Positions 27,179 to 35,680 of a stretch of DNA of 64,000 bases are shown one piece after another. This DNA is from an uncultured Paracoccaceae bacterium (GTDB lineage Bacteria > Pseudomonadota > Alphaproteobacteria > Rhodobacterales > Rhodobacteraceae), in NCBI GenBank assembly GCA_943787785.1, contig CALSNT010000015.1, positions 1 to 64,000 on the forward strand, given 5' to 3'. The notes beneath the pieces were generated by a model that worked only from the letters and a program-made list of their open reading frames with translations, was not told where the DNA came from and searched no databases. Numbering within the stretch: the stretch's first letter is position 1; the number at the start of each line of letters is the position of its first letter. Made by a program: the position numbers and the translations under genes.

Positions 27179-29253
27179 GTGCGGCCCTCCAATGTGATGA
27201 TGAGACTGCCCGAGGGATCAACCTGCGCCGTCGCACCGGGAGGCACGACTGTCGTGCTGTCCTTCTGCAACAGGATCGCCGGTCCGTCGAAGGTTGTACC
27301 CACCGGCAAGGCATCGCGGCGATAAACGCTGGTTTCGAAAGTCTTCAGCGCCCCGTCCTCACGGAAGATACTGTCACGGGTGTAGAGCAGCGCGTCATCA
27401 AGGCTACCGCCCGAACGAGCGGGCAGTTTTTCCAACTTGCTGTGGCTGCCAATGGCCGTGACACGCAGGTTTACAACCTCAATCGGGCTGGCCTCAAAAG
27501 AATGGCCGTATTCGGCGGCGTGGACCTTGTGGAACGTCGTCCAGACCTCAGCCAGTCCGGCCGCATCAATGATTCCATCCGGGAACGGAACCTTCAATTC
27601 GTATCCCTGGCCGACATAGCGCAGATCCGACGACCGCGAAAAGGTCACGTTGCTGGCACTGATCCCGTCATCGGCCAAGCGCTCCGTCAACTGCGCCTCC
27701 ATATCGGCGAAATCACGGTTCACCCGGTCCAAATCGCACGCGGTCGAGACCTGAAACTGGGTGCGGATCGCGTCGTATTTCAGGTCAGCCGTCAGCAGAC
27801 CCATGGCCGAGGTGATGCCGGGAAACGGCGGCACGATGACTTCGGGGATTTGCAGCATCGCGGCCACTTCGGCCCCGTGTAGCGGCCCTGCCCCGCCCAT
27901 CGCCACCAGTGCGAAACCACGCGGGTCGATGCCCTTTTGCACAGTGCGCGACCGGATCGCGTTGGCCATGTTGGCGTTCAGGATCGTCAGCACGCCTTCC
28001 GCCGCCTCATGTTTGTCGATGCCCAGCTCGGTCGCCAGTTTGGAGATGACCGCGTCAGAGGCCGCTTCATCCAGCCCCATGTCGCCGCCCAGAAAATCGC
28101 TGGGTTCCAACCGGCCCAGCACCAGATTGGCGTCGGTCACTGTAGGCTGGTCGCCACCCTTGCCGTAGGCCGCCGGCCCCGGCACCGCGCCGGCACTTTG
28201 CGGCCCGACACGGAACGCGCCGCCCTTGTCGACATATGCGATGGAGCCGCCACCCGCGCCGATGGTGTGAATGTCCAGCATCGGCATCAAAAGCGGGAAC
28301 CCGGCGATCGAGGTCGAACGTGCGTCGGTCTCAGAAAACACGCCATCAACCGAAATGCCGATGTCGGCCGAGGTGCCGCCGATATCAAAGGTAATCAGCC
28401 GATCCCGGCCACATTTCTCACCGACCCAAGCACCTCCAAGCACCCCCGCTGCCAGCCCTGACATCAGCGTCAGCGCCGGGTTCTCGGTCACCATGCGCGG
28501 GGTCGCCACGCCGCCGTTCGAAGCCATTACCCGCAGATCGCCTTTCACACCAAGACTACGCAGCGCATCTTCCAGACCCGCGATATAGGTGCCGACCTTT
28601 GGCCCGACGAAGGCCGCAAGAGCCGCCGTCGTAAAGCGCTCGAATTCGCGAAACTGTGGAGAGATCGATGCCGAAGTCGTAACGAAAGCATCCGGCATCA
28701 CCTCTTGCACGATCTCCTGCGCCCGCAACTCGTGCGCCGGGTTCAGATAAGAGAACAGAAAACAGATCGCGACCGAGTCGACCCCTGCCTCCAAAAGCTC
28801 CTGCGCGGCAGCACGGACTTCAGCTTCGTCCAACGGGGCAAGTTCCTCGCCGGTGGGCGGGACCAGCCGCCCGCCGACCGTCTTGCGATACCGGCGTTTG
28901 ATCAGGGGACGGCTTTGCCACGGCAACTCCTGCATGATCGAGTAATGCTCGACCCGCTGATGCCGCCCGATGTGCAGGATGTCGCGGAAACCGTCATTGG
29001 TGATCATCCCGGCGCTGGCACCTTTTGCCTCCAGCACGGCGTTCGTCGCGGTGGTGGTGCCGTGGAACACGTGATCCACGTCGGACGGGGTGACACCATT
29101 CAGCTCGCAAAGGGACTTGATCCCGGTGATCACGCCAATTGACGGATCGTCCGGCGTCGTTTCAACCTTATGGATGCCAAGTGCTTCAGTTGCCGTATCC
29201 AGATAGATCAGGTCCGTGAAGGTCCCCCCGACATCAACACCAACGGTCTTCAT
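27175..29253 (-). CDS. hyuA: Hydantoinase A / 5-oxoprolinase-type subunit
   Basis: A 692-residue protein of the HyuA/acetophenone-carboxylase alpha family: N-terminal actin-like ATPase start TVGVDVGGTFTDLIYLD, FHGTTTATNAVLE, and the domain core LITFDIGGTSADIGI and MLDIHTIGAGGGSIAYVDKGG. It partners HyuB to open hydantoin-like rings at the cost of ATP. It is divergent from the M20 amidohydrolase at 29378, sharing a 124-bp promoter region, so ring opening and decarbamoylation may be coordinately controlled. Confidence 0.92.
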   Translation of the reverse strand: MKTVGVDVGGTFTDLIYLDTATEALGIHKVETTPDDPSIGVITGIKSLCELNGVTPSDVDHVFHGTTTATNAVLEAKGASAGMITNDGFRDILHIGRHQRVEHYSIMQELPWQSRPLIKRRYRKTVGGRLVPPTGEELAPLDEAEVRAAAQELLEAGVDSVAICFLFSYLNPAHELRAQEIVQEVMPDAFVTTSASISPQFREFERFTTAALAAFVGPKVGTYIAGLEDALRSLGVKGDLRVMASNGGVATPRMVTENPALTLMSGLAAGVLGGAWVGEKCGRDRLITFDIGGTSADIGISVDGVFSETDARSTSIAGFPLLMPMLDIHTIGAGGGSIAYVDKGGAFRVGPQSAGAVPGPAAYGKGGDQPTVTDANLVLGRLEPSDFLGGDMGLDEAASDAVISKLATELGIDKHEAAEGVLTILNANMANAIRSRTVQKGIDPRGFALVAMGGAGPLHGAEVAAMLQIPEVIVPPFPGITSAMGLLTADLKYDAIRTQFQVSTACDLDRVNRDFADMEAQLTERLADDGISASNVTFSRSSDLRYVGQGYELKVPFPDGIIDAAGLAEVWTTFHKVHAAEYGHSFEASPIEVVNLRVTAIGSHSKLEKLPARSGGSLDDALLYTRDSIFREDGALKTFETSVYRRDALPVGTTFDGPAILLQKDSTTVVPPGATAQVDPSGSLIITLEGRT

Positions 29254-29377
29254 ACCTGCGTTCCCCGTATTTTCGTGCAGCTTGTTAACCTATCTTGCCG
29301 AGTCATCCCCTCCAAGGCCATCAAAGAATATTGTTAGCCGACTGGACGGGCGCGGCCTGGGAACCTAGCCTTAGGAA

Positions 29378-30628
29378 ATGAAGACGGACTCCATCGCCAA
29401 CCTCGACATTGACGCGACCCGTGTTGAGGGCATGATCCTGGCCCTCGGCGCAATCGGCGCGCATTCCGGAACCGGAGTCTGCCGCACAGCCTATTCCCCG
29501 GAATGGGTTGCGGCACAGGATCTGGTGGCGGAATGGGCGCGCGCGGCAGAGCTTGATGTGCGCTTTGACGCTGCTGGCAACCTCTGGGCGCGGTCCGAGG
29601 GATCCGCGGGCGGCAAACCCATCGTCTCAGGCTCTCACATCGACAGTCAATGTCCGGGCGGGCGGTATGACGGCGCGCTTGGCGTGTTGGCCGCTCTGAT
29701 CGCGATCAGCGCGCTGAAAGCCGAATTCGGCGCACCAAAAGTGCCGCTGGAAATGGTCTCGTTGTGTGAAGAAGAAGGTAGCCGCTTCCCCTCCGCAGGG
29801 TTCTGGGGGTCGCGGGCGATTGTCGGCAAGATCACGGCAGAAGATTGCATCACCGTCGTCTCGGCATCGGGTGAGACGATCGGTGCCGCAATGGCCGACA
29901 TCGGCTATGAACCGGCGCACATATCTGAGGCGGTGCGTGACGACATCCGCGCCTTCATTGAGCTGCACATTGAACAGGGACCGATCTTGGAAGACGCCGA
30001 CCTGCCCGTCGCGGTGGTCGATGCGATCACCCACATCCGCCACACGCGGGTCACTCTGACAGGGCAGTCGAACCACGCCGGGGCCTTCCCGATGGATATA
30101 CGTTGCGACCCGATGGCGGGCTTCGCCGAGGTTGTGACCGCTGTGATCAATCACGCCGACGCACTGGGCCGCCCCGCCGTTACCACCGTTGGGCAATGCA
30201 TCCCCGACCCGAACGCCCCGGCGATCATTCCGCGCGCGGTGACGTTCACCATTGACGCGCGTCATCCCGACCCGGACGCTGCGGCTGAGATGTACCGGAC
30301 CCACGACTCGATCCTCGCCGAAGTTGCCGCACGGCGCGGTCTGACGCTTGAAACCGAAATCCAGATCGATCACCCCGCTTGCCTGAGTGATCCTGCGCTT
30401 CTGGCGGCATTGGATCGCGGGGCTGAGGCCGCAGGCGCGCCGACGATGCACATGGCCAGCGGTGCCGGACATGACTCGCAGCAGATGGCGCAGATTTGCC
30501 CGGTCGCCATGGTGTTCGTACGCAGCGAAGGCGGGCGTTCTCATACGCCCGAAGAATTCTCAACTGTCGACGATATCGTCGCTGGAATTAGAGTGCTGGC
30601 CGGCGCACTCTATGATCTTGCCTATTGA
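29378..30628 (+). CDS. hyuC: N-carbamoyl-L-amino acid hydrolase / allantoate amidohydrolase family (M20)
   Basis: A 416-residue binuclear zinc hydrolase. Metal ligands lie in SGSHIDSQCPGGRYDGALGV and CEEEGSRFP, a downstream ligand in ELHIEQGPILE, and the last His in ASGAGHDSQQMAQI. It removes a carbamoyl group from N-carbamoyl-L-amino acids or opens allantoate-like ureides. Its divergence from hyuAB suggests it acts on their product. A second family member follows at 31753. Confidence 0.88.
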   Translation: MKTDSIANLDIDATRVEGMILALGAIGAHSGTGVCRTAYSPEWVAAQDLVAEWARAAELDVRFDAAGNLWARSEGSAGGKPIVSGSHIDSQCPGGRYDGALGVLAALIAISALKAEFGAPKVPLEMVSLCEEEGSRFPSAGFWGSRAIVGKITAEDCITVVSASGETIGAAMADIGYEPAHISEAVRDDIRAFIELHIEQGPILEDADLPVAVVDAITHIRHTRVTLTGQSNHAGAFPMDIRCDPMAGFAEVVTAVINHADALGRPAVTTVGQCIPDPNAPAIIPRAVTFTIDARHPDPDAAAEMYRTHDSILAEVAARRGLTLETEIQIDHPACLSDPALLAALDRGAEAAGAPTMHMASGAGHDSQQMAQICPVAMVFVRSEGGRSHTPEEFSTVDDIVAGIRVLAGALYDLAY

Positions 30629-30645
30629 CTGAAATGGAGACGTCC

Positions 30646-31626
30646 ATGCGCGCAGTCGTTTTTGAAGCACCCGACGGAAAGCCGGACTCGACCGTCATCA
30701 AGGACATGCCCACACCCGCAGCGGCGCAGGGTCAGGTGCTTGTCCAGGTCGCCTATGCCGGTTTGAACTATGCCGACCTGATGATGCGCAGTGGGATTTA
30801 CCCGCACCCCAAGGGCTATCCATTGATCGCCGGGTTGGAACTTGCCGGAACGGTGGCCGAAGTCGGTGCTGGTGTCACCGGTATCACGCCCGGCGACCGG
30901 GTTGCCGCTTTCAGCGAAGACGCCGGAGCCTTCGCGGAATTCTGCGCGGTCCCTGTCGAGAGGATCGTCCCCATACCAGACGGCATGGGTTTGGATGTCG
31001 CGGCTGCATTCTATGTACAGGCGCTGACGGCCTGGAGCCTCTTGCACGTCGTCAGCGAAACCAAACCCGGCGATGCGGTTTTGATCCACGCAATCGGCGG
31101 CGGCGTCGGCCTATATCTCACACAGCTGGCCAAAGCCTCCGGTGCGCAGGTGATCGGTACCGTTGGCACGCCGGGCAAGGAACAGCGGGCATTGGACTTC
31201 GGCGCAGACCTTGTCGTGAACCGCGCCGATCAGGATTTCGTGGCGGCCACGCTAGACCTCACCAGCGGGCGCGGCGTCGATAAGGTGATCGATTCCACCG
31301 GTGCCTCGATCCTAGACCGCAGTTTTGAGTGCATTCGCCCTCTTGGCCATGTCGTCAGCTATGGTGAGGCTGAGGGGCCGCCGTTTGCGAACCTGTGGGA
31401 GCAATTGGTCAAGAAATCCCTGACTTTCACACGGATGCACCTCGGCCATCTGGATTACGCCTCAGACTACTGGACGCGGGGGGTTTCGACCGTGATGTCG
31501 GCCATCGCGGACGGCACGCTGAAGGTTCCGATAGAGGGCACCTTCGCGCTGGATGACGTTGGTGAGATGTTTGCGGCGCTCGCATCACGACGGCTCTCAG
31601 GCAAGGTGATCCTGAAGGTCGCATAG
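30646..31626 (+). CDS. NADPH:quinone oxidoreductase family (zeta-crystallin-like MDR)
   Basis: A 326-residue zinc-free medium-chain dehydrogenase/reductase. The N-terminal GroES-like part has YAGLNYADLMMRSGIYP. The Rossmann dinucleotide motif is IGGGVGLYLTQLAKASGAQVIGT. ATG 30646 follows a GGAG site. It has no obvious step in ureide breakdown; it may reduce an enone intermediate or act as a general quinone reductase carried in the operon. Confidence 0.85.
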   Translation: MRAVVFEAPDGKPDSTVIKDMPTPAAAQGQVLVQVAYAGLNYADLMMRSGIYPHPKGYPLIAGLELAGTVAEVGAGVTGITPGDRVAAFSEDAGAFAEFCAVPVERIVPIPDGMGLDVAAAFYVQALTAWSLLHVVSETKPGDAVLIHAIGGGVGLYLTQLAKASGAQVIGTVGTPGKEQRALDFGADLVVNRADQDFVAATLDLTSGRGVDKVIDSTGASILDRSFECIRPLGHVVSYGEAEGPPFANLWEQLVKKSLTFTRMHLGHLDYASDYWTRGVSTVMSAIADGTLKVPIEGTFALDDVGEMFAALASRRLSGKVILKVA

Positions 31627-31752
31627 ACAATTCTACGCAGAGTGCGGCGCTTCCAATCGGGCTTGCAGCAATCCGGTTTTCTGGCTTTCCCTGAAAGACT
31701 TTATTGCCATGTCCGCCTTGGCCTCGACCCAACGGCGATGTAGGTTGTTGTG

Positions 31753-33018
31753 ATGTCAGACGCGGGGGGGTGTTCAGTGACAGATATCGGCTCGATCAGC
31801 CTGGACATCATGGATCGCCTCGACCGGCTGGCCGAGATCACCGAAACGCCCGGATACCTGACCCGCCGCTGTTATACTCCCGAACATCGGGCTGCCAACG
31901 ACCTGGCCGCAGAATGGATGCGCGCGGCGGGCATGGAGGTTTGGCAGGACGCCGTCGGCAATATGATGGGCCGGTACGAAGGGAAGACCCCCGGCGCACC
32001 GGCGATCCTGTTGGGCTCGCATCTGGATACCGTCATCAGGGCCGGGAAATACGACGGCGGGCTTGGGGTCCTGTCGGCGATTGATTGTGTGAAATCGCTG
32101 AATGAACGCGGCGTGCGCTACGACAATGCCATCGAGGTCGCCTGTTTCGCCGACGAAGAAGGCGTGCGGTATCAATCCACCTTCCTTGGCAGCCGCGGGC
32201 TGGCCGGGACCTTCGACACCGGGCTGTTGGATCGCCCGGACAAAGACGGGATCACCCTGGCGCAGGCGATGACGGAATTCGGGTTGGACCCTGCCAAAAT
32301 TGGCGAGGCTGCGCGCAAACCCGACGAAATCCGCTGTTATCTGGAAGTGCACATCGAACAAGGTCCGGTGCTGGAGGCTGAAGATCTATCGACCTGCGCC
32401 GTAACCGCAATCGCCGGGGCCAACCGGATGACGGTGTCGGTAACCGGCGACGCAGGTCACGCTGGCACCGTTCCGATGTCCGCTCGGCAGGATGCGCTGA
32501 CGGCGGCGTCCGAGTGCATCCTCGCCGTTGAAAGCGCCGCCGCCCGCCATGAACATGCGGTTGGAACGGTGGGGCAGATCACAGCCAGCCCCGGCGCAAC
32601 CAATGTGATCCCCGGACAGGCCGAATTCTCGGTCGATTTCCGCGCCGCCGATGATGCTGTACGCAGGCAGGCGGTCGACGAGCTCATCACCGCCTTCGAC
32701 GCAATCGCCGAAAAACGCGGCGTCACACTCAAGATCGACCACAGCCACGCCGCAAACGGTATGACCTGTGCGCCCGAGCTGGTCGACACAATCGAGGCCG
32801 CACTGACCGATCTGGGCCAGCACCCGTTCCGCCTGCCCAGCGGGGCCGGGCATGATGCCGCCGCACTGGCCGAAATCACCGACGTCGGCATGATCTTCGT
32901 GCGCTGTGACCGTGGCATCAGCCACAGCCCCGAGGAAAGCATCACCGCCGAAGACGCCATCGCGGGCGCGACCCTGCTGCTTAGAACCGTAGAAAGACTG
33001 GGGACCACGAACACATGA
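31753..33018 (+). CDS. allC: Allantoate amidohydrolase-like M20 hydrolase
   Basis: A 421-residue binuclear metal hydrolase with ligand blocks LGSHLDTVIRAGKYDGGLGVL, ADEEGVRYQSTFLGSRGLAG, EVHIEQGPVLE and PSGAGHDAAALAEI. Its stop overlaps the start of the aminotransferase gene by 4 bp. That tight link to a ureidoglycine aminotransferase makes allantoate to (S)-ureidoglycine the most likely reaction. N-carbamoyl-L-amino acid hydrolysis is the alternative. GTG 31750 is directly upstream in frame. Confidence 0.85.
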   Translation: MSDAGGCSVTDIGSISLDIMDRLDRLAEITETPGYLTRRCYTPEHRAANDLAAEWMRAAGMEVWQDAVGNMMGRYEGKTPGAPAILLGSHLDTVIRAGKYDGGLGVLSAIDCVKSLNERGVRYDNAIEVACFADEEGVRYQSTFLGSRGLAGTFDTGLLDRPDKDGITLAQAMTEFGLDPAKIGEAARKPDEIRCYLEVHIEQGPVLEAEDLSTCAVTAIAGANRMTVSVTGDAGHAGTVPMSARQDALTAASECILAVESAAARHEHAVGTVGQITASPGATNVIPGQAEFSVDFRAADDAVRRQAVDELITAFDAIAEKRGVTLKIDHSHAANGMTCAPELVDTIEAALTDLGQHPFRLPSGAGHDAAALAEITDVGMIFVRCDRGISHSPEESITAEDAIAGATLLLRTVERLGTTNT

Positions 33019-34253
33019 CCGAGCTATTCGACGACCTCTCTCCCAGTCCGCGCTTGCTGATGGGCCCCGGACCCGTGGACGTATATCCGCGCGTGTTGCG
33101 CGCCATGTCCGTGCCGATGCTGGGCCAGTTCGACCCGGAATTCACCGAATACATGAACGAGGTTATGGCGCTCTACCGCCAGGTTTTCCGCACCCAAAAC
33201 CACTGGACGCTTTTGGTGAACGGCACGGCGCGCTCTGGCATCGAGGCGTGCCTCAGCTCGCTCGTTGCGCCCGGCGACACGGTTCTGGTGCCACAATTCG
33301 GGCGCTTCGGTTTTCTGCTGAGCGAAATTTGCGGACGCGTCGGCGGCAAGATCGAGACCATTGAAACCGACTGGGGCACGACCTTCCCTGTTGACCAGAT
33401 CGCCGATGCAGTACGCAAACACCGCCCCAAGGTTCTGGCGATGGTGCACGGCGACACCTCGACCACCATGGCGCAGCCGATTGAAGGGCTGGCCGAGGTC
33501 TGCCGCGAGGTTGGTACGCTGCTTTATGTTGACGCCACCGCAACCCTCGGCGGCATGCCGGTTGAGGTGGACGCGTGGGGGATCGACGCCATTTCGGCCG
33601 GTTTGCAGAAGTGTATGTCGGGGCCGCCGGGGACGTCCCCGGTGACGCTGAGTGAGGCTGCGACCGAGGCGATCAACACTAGAAAGCACATAGAAGGCGG
33701 CATCCGCCCCGAAGGATATGTCGGAGCCAGCGGGCCGCGGATCAGCTCAAACTACCTCGATCTGGGCATGCTGATGGATTACTGGAGTCCGAAGCGTCTG
33801 AACCATCACACTGAAAGCACTTCGATGCTGTACGCGGCGCGGGAGTGCGCGCGCGTGGTGCTGGGCGAAGGGCTGGATGCGGGGCATACGCGCCACGCAC
33901 TGGCCAGCGATGCACTGCGCGCCGGATTGCAGGCCATGGGGCTGGAGCTTTTCGGGGACGAGGCCAACCGCATGGCCAATGTTACCGGTGTCTACATCCC
34001 AAACGCCTGCGGCAATGGCGAAGCTGTGCGCGCCCAGATGCTGAGCGATTTTGGGATCGAGATCGGCACCTCCTTCGGGCATCTCGCCGGGAAAATCTGG
34101 CGGATCGGCACGATGGGATACGTCTGCCACAAACCTAACATCCTGCGCTGCCTGTCATCGCTGGACGCAGTGTTGCGGCGTAACGGTTACGATGCCCCTG
34201 TCAACGCAGGCGTCGATGCCGCCTATAAAATCTACGAAGGGGCGGGCCAATGA
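33015..34253 (+). CDS. pucG: (S)-ureidoglycine-glyoxylate aminotransferase-like (class V)
   Basis: A 412-residue PLP aminotransferase of fold type I: N-terminal LLMGPGPVDVYPRVLRAM, VNGTARSGIEACLSSL, Asp of the cofactor site in LYVDATATLGGMPVEVD and the Schiff-base Lys in ISAGLQKCMSGPPG. UGXT enzymes convert ureidoglycine plus glyoxylate to oxalurate plus glycine. Adjacent genes for allantoate amidohydrolase and for oxalurate-splitting carbamoyltransferase support this over a serine-pyruvate aminotransferase. It overlaps the 58-residue AllF C-terminal gene. Confidence 0.82.
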   Translation: MTELFDDLSPSPRLLMGPGPVDVYPRVLRAMSVPMLGQFDPEFTEYMNEVMALYRQVFRTQNHWTLLVNGTARSGIEACLSSLVAPGDTVLVPQFGRFGFLLSEICGRVGGKIETIETDWGTTFPVDQIADAVRKHRPKVLAMVHGDTSTTMAQPIEGLAEVCREVGTLLYVDATATLGGMPVEVDAWGIDAISAGLQKCMSGPPGTSPVTLSEAATEAINTRKHIEGGIRPEGYVGASGPRISSNYLDLGMLMDYWSPKRLNHHTESTSMLYAARECARVVLGEGLDAGHTRHALASDALRAGLQAMGLELFGDEANRMANVTGVYIPNACGNGEAVRAQMLSDFGIEIGTSFGHLAGKIWRIGTMGYVCHKPNILRCLSSLDAVLRRNGYDAPVNAGVDAAYKIYEGAGQ

Positions 34254-34426
34254 GTGACGCGATAAAAGACCTGCTGGCAGGGCCGGTGAAGGTTGTGAAC
34301 ATCGGGCTGGAGGGGTTCGAAGCCGAATTGTCAGCTCAAGATGTCGAGGTTGTGCAGGTCGACTGGTCTCCGCCCGCTGGTGGTGACCCGAAGCTGGCCG
34401 ATCTGTTGTCAAAACTGGGGGCATAA
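34250..34426 (+). CDS. Separate C-terminal domain of AllF/FdrA (58 residues)
   Basis: ATG 34250 overlaps the aminotransferase stop and encodes 58 residues, core VKVVNIGLEGFEAELSAQ and VDWSPPAGGDPKLADLLSKL. This matches, as remembered, the last roughly 50 residues of E. coli FdrA/AllF (pattern INIGL..FA.EL......Y.WSP.AGG..KLA.LL..L). The large FdrA homologue at 35680 lacks this region. The domain therefore seems to be made as an independent small subunit, two genes ahead of the main AllF chain. Confidence 0.8.
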   Translation: MSDAIKDLLAGPVKVVNIGLEGFEAELSAQDVEVVQVDWSPPAGGDPKLADLLSKLGA

Positions 34427-34429
34427 GCC

Positions 34430-35680
34430 ATGGAAGCGATCGAAAAGGCGAACGCACTGGCTGTCGAGCGAATCCTGACCAGCGATCCGGTATTAATCGA
34501 CGTGATGCCCGCCCGCGACGTGGTTCCGGGCCTGAAGGATGGCATGATCCTGCACGCTGGCCCGCCAATCGAGTGGGACCGGATGTGCGGCCCGATGAAA
34601 GGCGCGATCACCGGGATTGCGGTCTACGAAGGTTGGGCGAGTGATCTGGCAGATGCCGAGGCAAAGGCAGCCGCCGGAGACTTCGAGTTCCACCCGAACC
34701 ACCATTTTGACTGCGTTGGCCCGATGACCGGCATGACCACGGTGTCGCAACCGATGCTGGTGGTCGAGAACCGGACCTTCGGAAACCGCGCCTACTGCGC
34801 CATCAACGAAGGCCTTGGCAAGGTCATGCGTTTTGGCGGCAACGACGCGGAAGTTCTGGACCGCCTGCGCTGGTTGCGAGACGATTTCGGCCCGGCACTT
34901 GGAGGGGCTATCCGGCACAATGGCGGGTTGGAGCTGAAAAACATCATCGCCCGTGGCCTGACGATGGGCGACGAGATGCACCAGCGTAACGTTGCCTGTT
35001 CCGGGCTGACCTTGCGCGCGCTGGCCCCGGCAATGGCCGAAACGGCAACCGACAATGCAGTGCTGGCCAAGGCGCTGGCCTTTATCGCGGGCAACGATCA
35101 ATTCTTTCTCAACATTGCGATGGCGATGGGCAAGTCAATGACTGACGCAGCGCGCGGTATTGACGGGTCCAGCATCGTAACCTCGATGAGCCGTAATGGT
35201 ACCGACTTCGGAGTCCGCGTCAGCGGCACCGGTGACCAGTGGTTCGTCGCCCCCGTCGAGATGCCCGAGGGGCTGTACTTCCCCGGCTATTCTGAAGCCG
35301 ACGCCAACCCCGACATGGGAGACAGCGCCATTGTGGAAACCATCGGGCTGGGTGGTTTCGCCATGGGTGCCTCGCCTGCGGTCGCAGGTTTCGTGGGCGC
35401 AGGTTCCGCCTCGGATGCCGGGAATTTCACTCGGGCGATGGGAGAGATCACCGCCGCCGAAAGCCCGGAATGGACGATCCCGGCAATGGATTATCTGGGA
35501 GTGCCGACGGGCATCGACATCCGGCTGGTGGTCGACACCGGCCTCGCCCCGACAATCAACACCGGCATCGCGCACCGCAAACCTGGAATCGGGCAGGTGG
35601 GCGCAGGCGTCGTGAAGGCGCCGATGGAGTGCTTCACGCAGGCGCTGGCGGCTTTCGCCGACCGCATGGGGGTTAGCTGA
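34430..35680 (+). CDS. allG: AllG/YlbE (DUF1116) subunit of oxamate carbamoyltransferase
   Basis: A 416-residue DUF1116 protein with family blocks DGMILHAGPPIEWDRMCGPMKGAITG, CVGPMTGMTTVSQPMLVVENRTFGNRAYC, TMGDEMHQRNVACSGL and NTGIAHRKPGIGQVGAGVVKAP. It corresponds over its whole length to E. coli YlbE, now known as a subunit of the AllFGH oxamate carbamoyltransferase. It lies 3 bp after the small AllF-C gene and shares its final base with the start of allF. Confidence 0.88.
   Translation: MEAIEKANALAVERILTSDPVLIDVMPARDVVPGLKDGMILHAGPPIEWDRMCGPMKGAITGIAVYEGWASDLADAEAKAAAGDFEFHPNHHFDCVGPMTGMTTVSQPMLVVENRTFGNRAYCAINEGLGKVMRFGGNDAEVLDRLRWLRDDFGPALGGAIRHNGGLELKNIIARGLTMGDEMHQRNVACSGLTLRALAPAMAETATDNAVLAKALAFIAGNDQFFLNIAMAMGKSMTDAARGIDGSSIVTSMSRNGTDFGVRVSGTGDQWFVAPVEMPEGLYFPGYSEADANPDMGDSAIVETIGLGGFAMGASPAVAGFVGAGSASDAGNFTRAMGEITAAESPEWTIPAMDYLGVPTGIDIRLVVDTGLAPTINTGIAHRKPGIGQVGAGVVKAPMECFTQALAAFADRMGVS

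Noticed and set aside
26441-27325. A 294-residue + strand frame
   Set aside because: Antisense shadow of hyuB/hyuA, which have clear family motifs; no start signal.
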